From Ailanthus altissimus (taxonomy: Eukaryota > Streptophyta > Magnoliopsida > Sapindales > Simaroubaceae), in assembly GCA_946807835.1 (NCBI GenBank), contig OX327710.1:19456501-19520500 (forward strand): DNA of 64,000 bases, written 5' to 3'. The position numbers were made by a program, and so were the translations under genes. This document shows positions 62,818 through 64,000 of the stretch, piece by piece; positions within the stretch are counted from its first letter, which is position 1; every line of letters starts with the position of its first letter. The notes beneath the pieces were generated by a model, which made no database searches, was not told the DNA's origin, and saw nothing but the letters and a program-made list of their open reading frames with translations.

Positions 62818-64000
62818 ATGGAGATCTTTGATTGTTTTCTCTTCGCATTGCTTGCTGGTTTTGCTCTTGTAGTTCTCGTTCAAGCTCAAGATCAATCAGG
62901 TTTGCATTTTCAACTTCTTATTTCCATTTAACTTATCTCACAGTCCTTGTAAGTAACAAATATAATTTTGCTTGTGTTTCAGGTTTCATTAGCATAGATT
63001 GTGGAGCTAAAAACTCAAGCTACACTGATCCAAAAACAGGCATAAAGTACGTTTCGGATGAAGCCTTCATAGAAACCGGCATAAGCATGAATATATCACT
63101 CGCATACCAAAATGATCTTCTTCAGAGGCCCTTATGGAATCTCAGAAGCTTTCCTGAAGGAATGAGAAACTGTTACAATGTAAAACTGGCGAAAGGTGTT
63201 AGATATTTGATCAGGGCGAGCTTCATATATGCAAATTATGATGGCATAGGTAAAGTACCGGCGTTCGATTTGTATCTTGGGCCAAATCTGTGGGAGTCTG
63301 TGATATTGGAAGTTGAAGCTACTATCATGAACAAGGAAATTATTCACTTCTCATTGTCAAATAGTATACAAGTTTGTCTTGTGAATACTGGGTCCGGGAC
63401 GCCATTCATATCTTCGTTAGAATTCAGACTCTTTAATATTAACACTTATATAACCCAATCTGGGTCACTTAACCCCTTAGCAAGGCTCGATGTTCTTTCA
63501 GTTGCAAATGCAACAGTCAGGTGAGCTAGCTATTTATATCATCATATTTCTTCTTTTTTCTTTTCTACAAATTCATGTAATATATATCTATATCTATCTA
63601 TATATATATATATTTATAGAAATGGTTTTTTGTCATTTTTATCGGTTTCTCTCTGATTTTTCAATAATATAGTGTTAATATCTTATTGATAATACTATTT
63701 TTCTGCTTGAAAGTGATTATTTAGAGATAATAGTATTTATTAAAAAATCTCAAAAGAAATTGATAAAATTGCCAAACAACAAAGAAGTAACTAACAATTA
63801 CCCTTTCGGAATTATTTAAGTTCGTATTGTAAGAGAATCTTAACTAGAAAAAAAAATGCTACAGATATCCGGACGATGTTTATGATCGGAGGTGGGTACC
63901 GTATAGTGATCCTGAATGGGCACAACTAACTACCCCACTAAAGATTGACGCTGATGATCACAATGATTTTCAGCCACCATCAATTGTCATGGGGAGTGCC
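62818..64000 (+). CDS. malectin-like/LRR receptor-like kinase 3, 5' part
   Basis: Exons 62818-62899, 62983-63520 and 63865 to the window edge, with GT-AG introns and the same phases as genes 1 and 2. Signal peptide 1-23 (MEIFDCFLFALLAGFALVVL start, ending QAQDQ), then the malectin-like ectodomain: [56 protein letters not shown], and in exon 3 YPDDVYDRRWVPYSD and DFQPPSIVMGSA. About 250 residues are visible and all are open. LRRs, membrane helix and kinase should lie beyond the window. The start ATG directly precedes the signal peptide. Most likely a functional third member of the cluster, but the missing 3' part could be broken. Confidence 0.9.

Overview
The window is AT-rich plant nuclear DNA. 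The evidence is GT-AG introns, plant-type LTR retrotransposons of both superfamilies, a nuclear copy of the plastid psbA gene, and malectin-like/LRR receptor kinases of the kind expanded in eudicots. I infer a eudicot but cannot name the species from the sequence alone. There are no bacterial-type operons and no CRISPR array.

The real genes are three paralogous plus-strand receptor-like kinases of the LRR-I type (signal peptide, malectin-like ectodomain, two to three LRRs, one membrane helix, Ser/Thr kinase). Gene 1 (21134-25577) and gene 2 (34974-39385) can be assembled by hand into uninterrupted 13-exon reading frames of 885 and 879 residues, with matching exon phases and nearly matching exon lengths. 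Gene 3 (62818 to the window end) is cut by the edge after part of exon 3. Three decayed relatives all keep the activation-segment exon: 1176-1287; 11487-11640 plus 17055-17436, split by a copia element; and 40273-40335. The locus is therefore an eroding tandem cluster.

Everything else is repeats, often nested. 1-9900: an AT-rich degenerate minisatellite in opposite orientations on the two sides, a minus-strand copia relic, a hAT transposase relic and a 2.84-kb TG...CA element with a 5-bp target duplication. 11641-16947: a decayed plus-strand copia with both LTRs. 28960-33020: relics of a gypsy-type gag family, copia RT/RNase H and an LTR-like fragment. 40960-42935: a long-terminal-inverted-repeat element holding a psbA insertion bordered by 23-bp direct repeats, and tRNA-like SINE copies. 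44924-50815: a minus-strand gypsy element with two 515-bp LTRs, internally deleted and itself hit by a 2327-bp solo LTR. 51986-52818: a Mutator-like non-autonomous element with a perfect 10-bp target duplication. 53430-58080: a copia relic plus a long 3' LTR of the same family as the solo LTR. 58300-59230: a second gag-family relic on the minus strand.

The three kinases are probably cell-surface receptors. They share architecture, but the sequence does not reveal their ligand. WRKY-type W-box cores lie upstream of all three. I found no convincing new multi-gene system. The most unusual items are the psbA insertion with long flanking repeats inside a transposon-like unit, the deleted gypsy element with an open fused frame, and the repeated loss of kinase copies down to the same exon.
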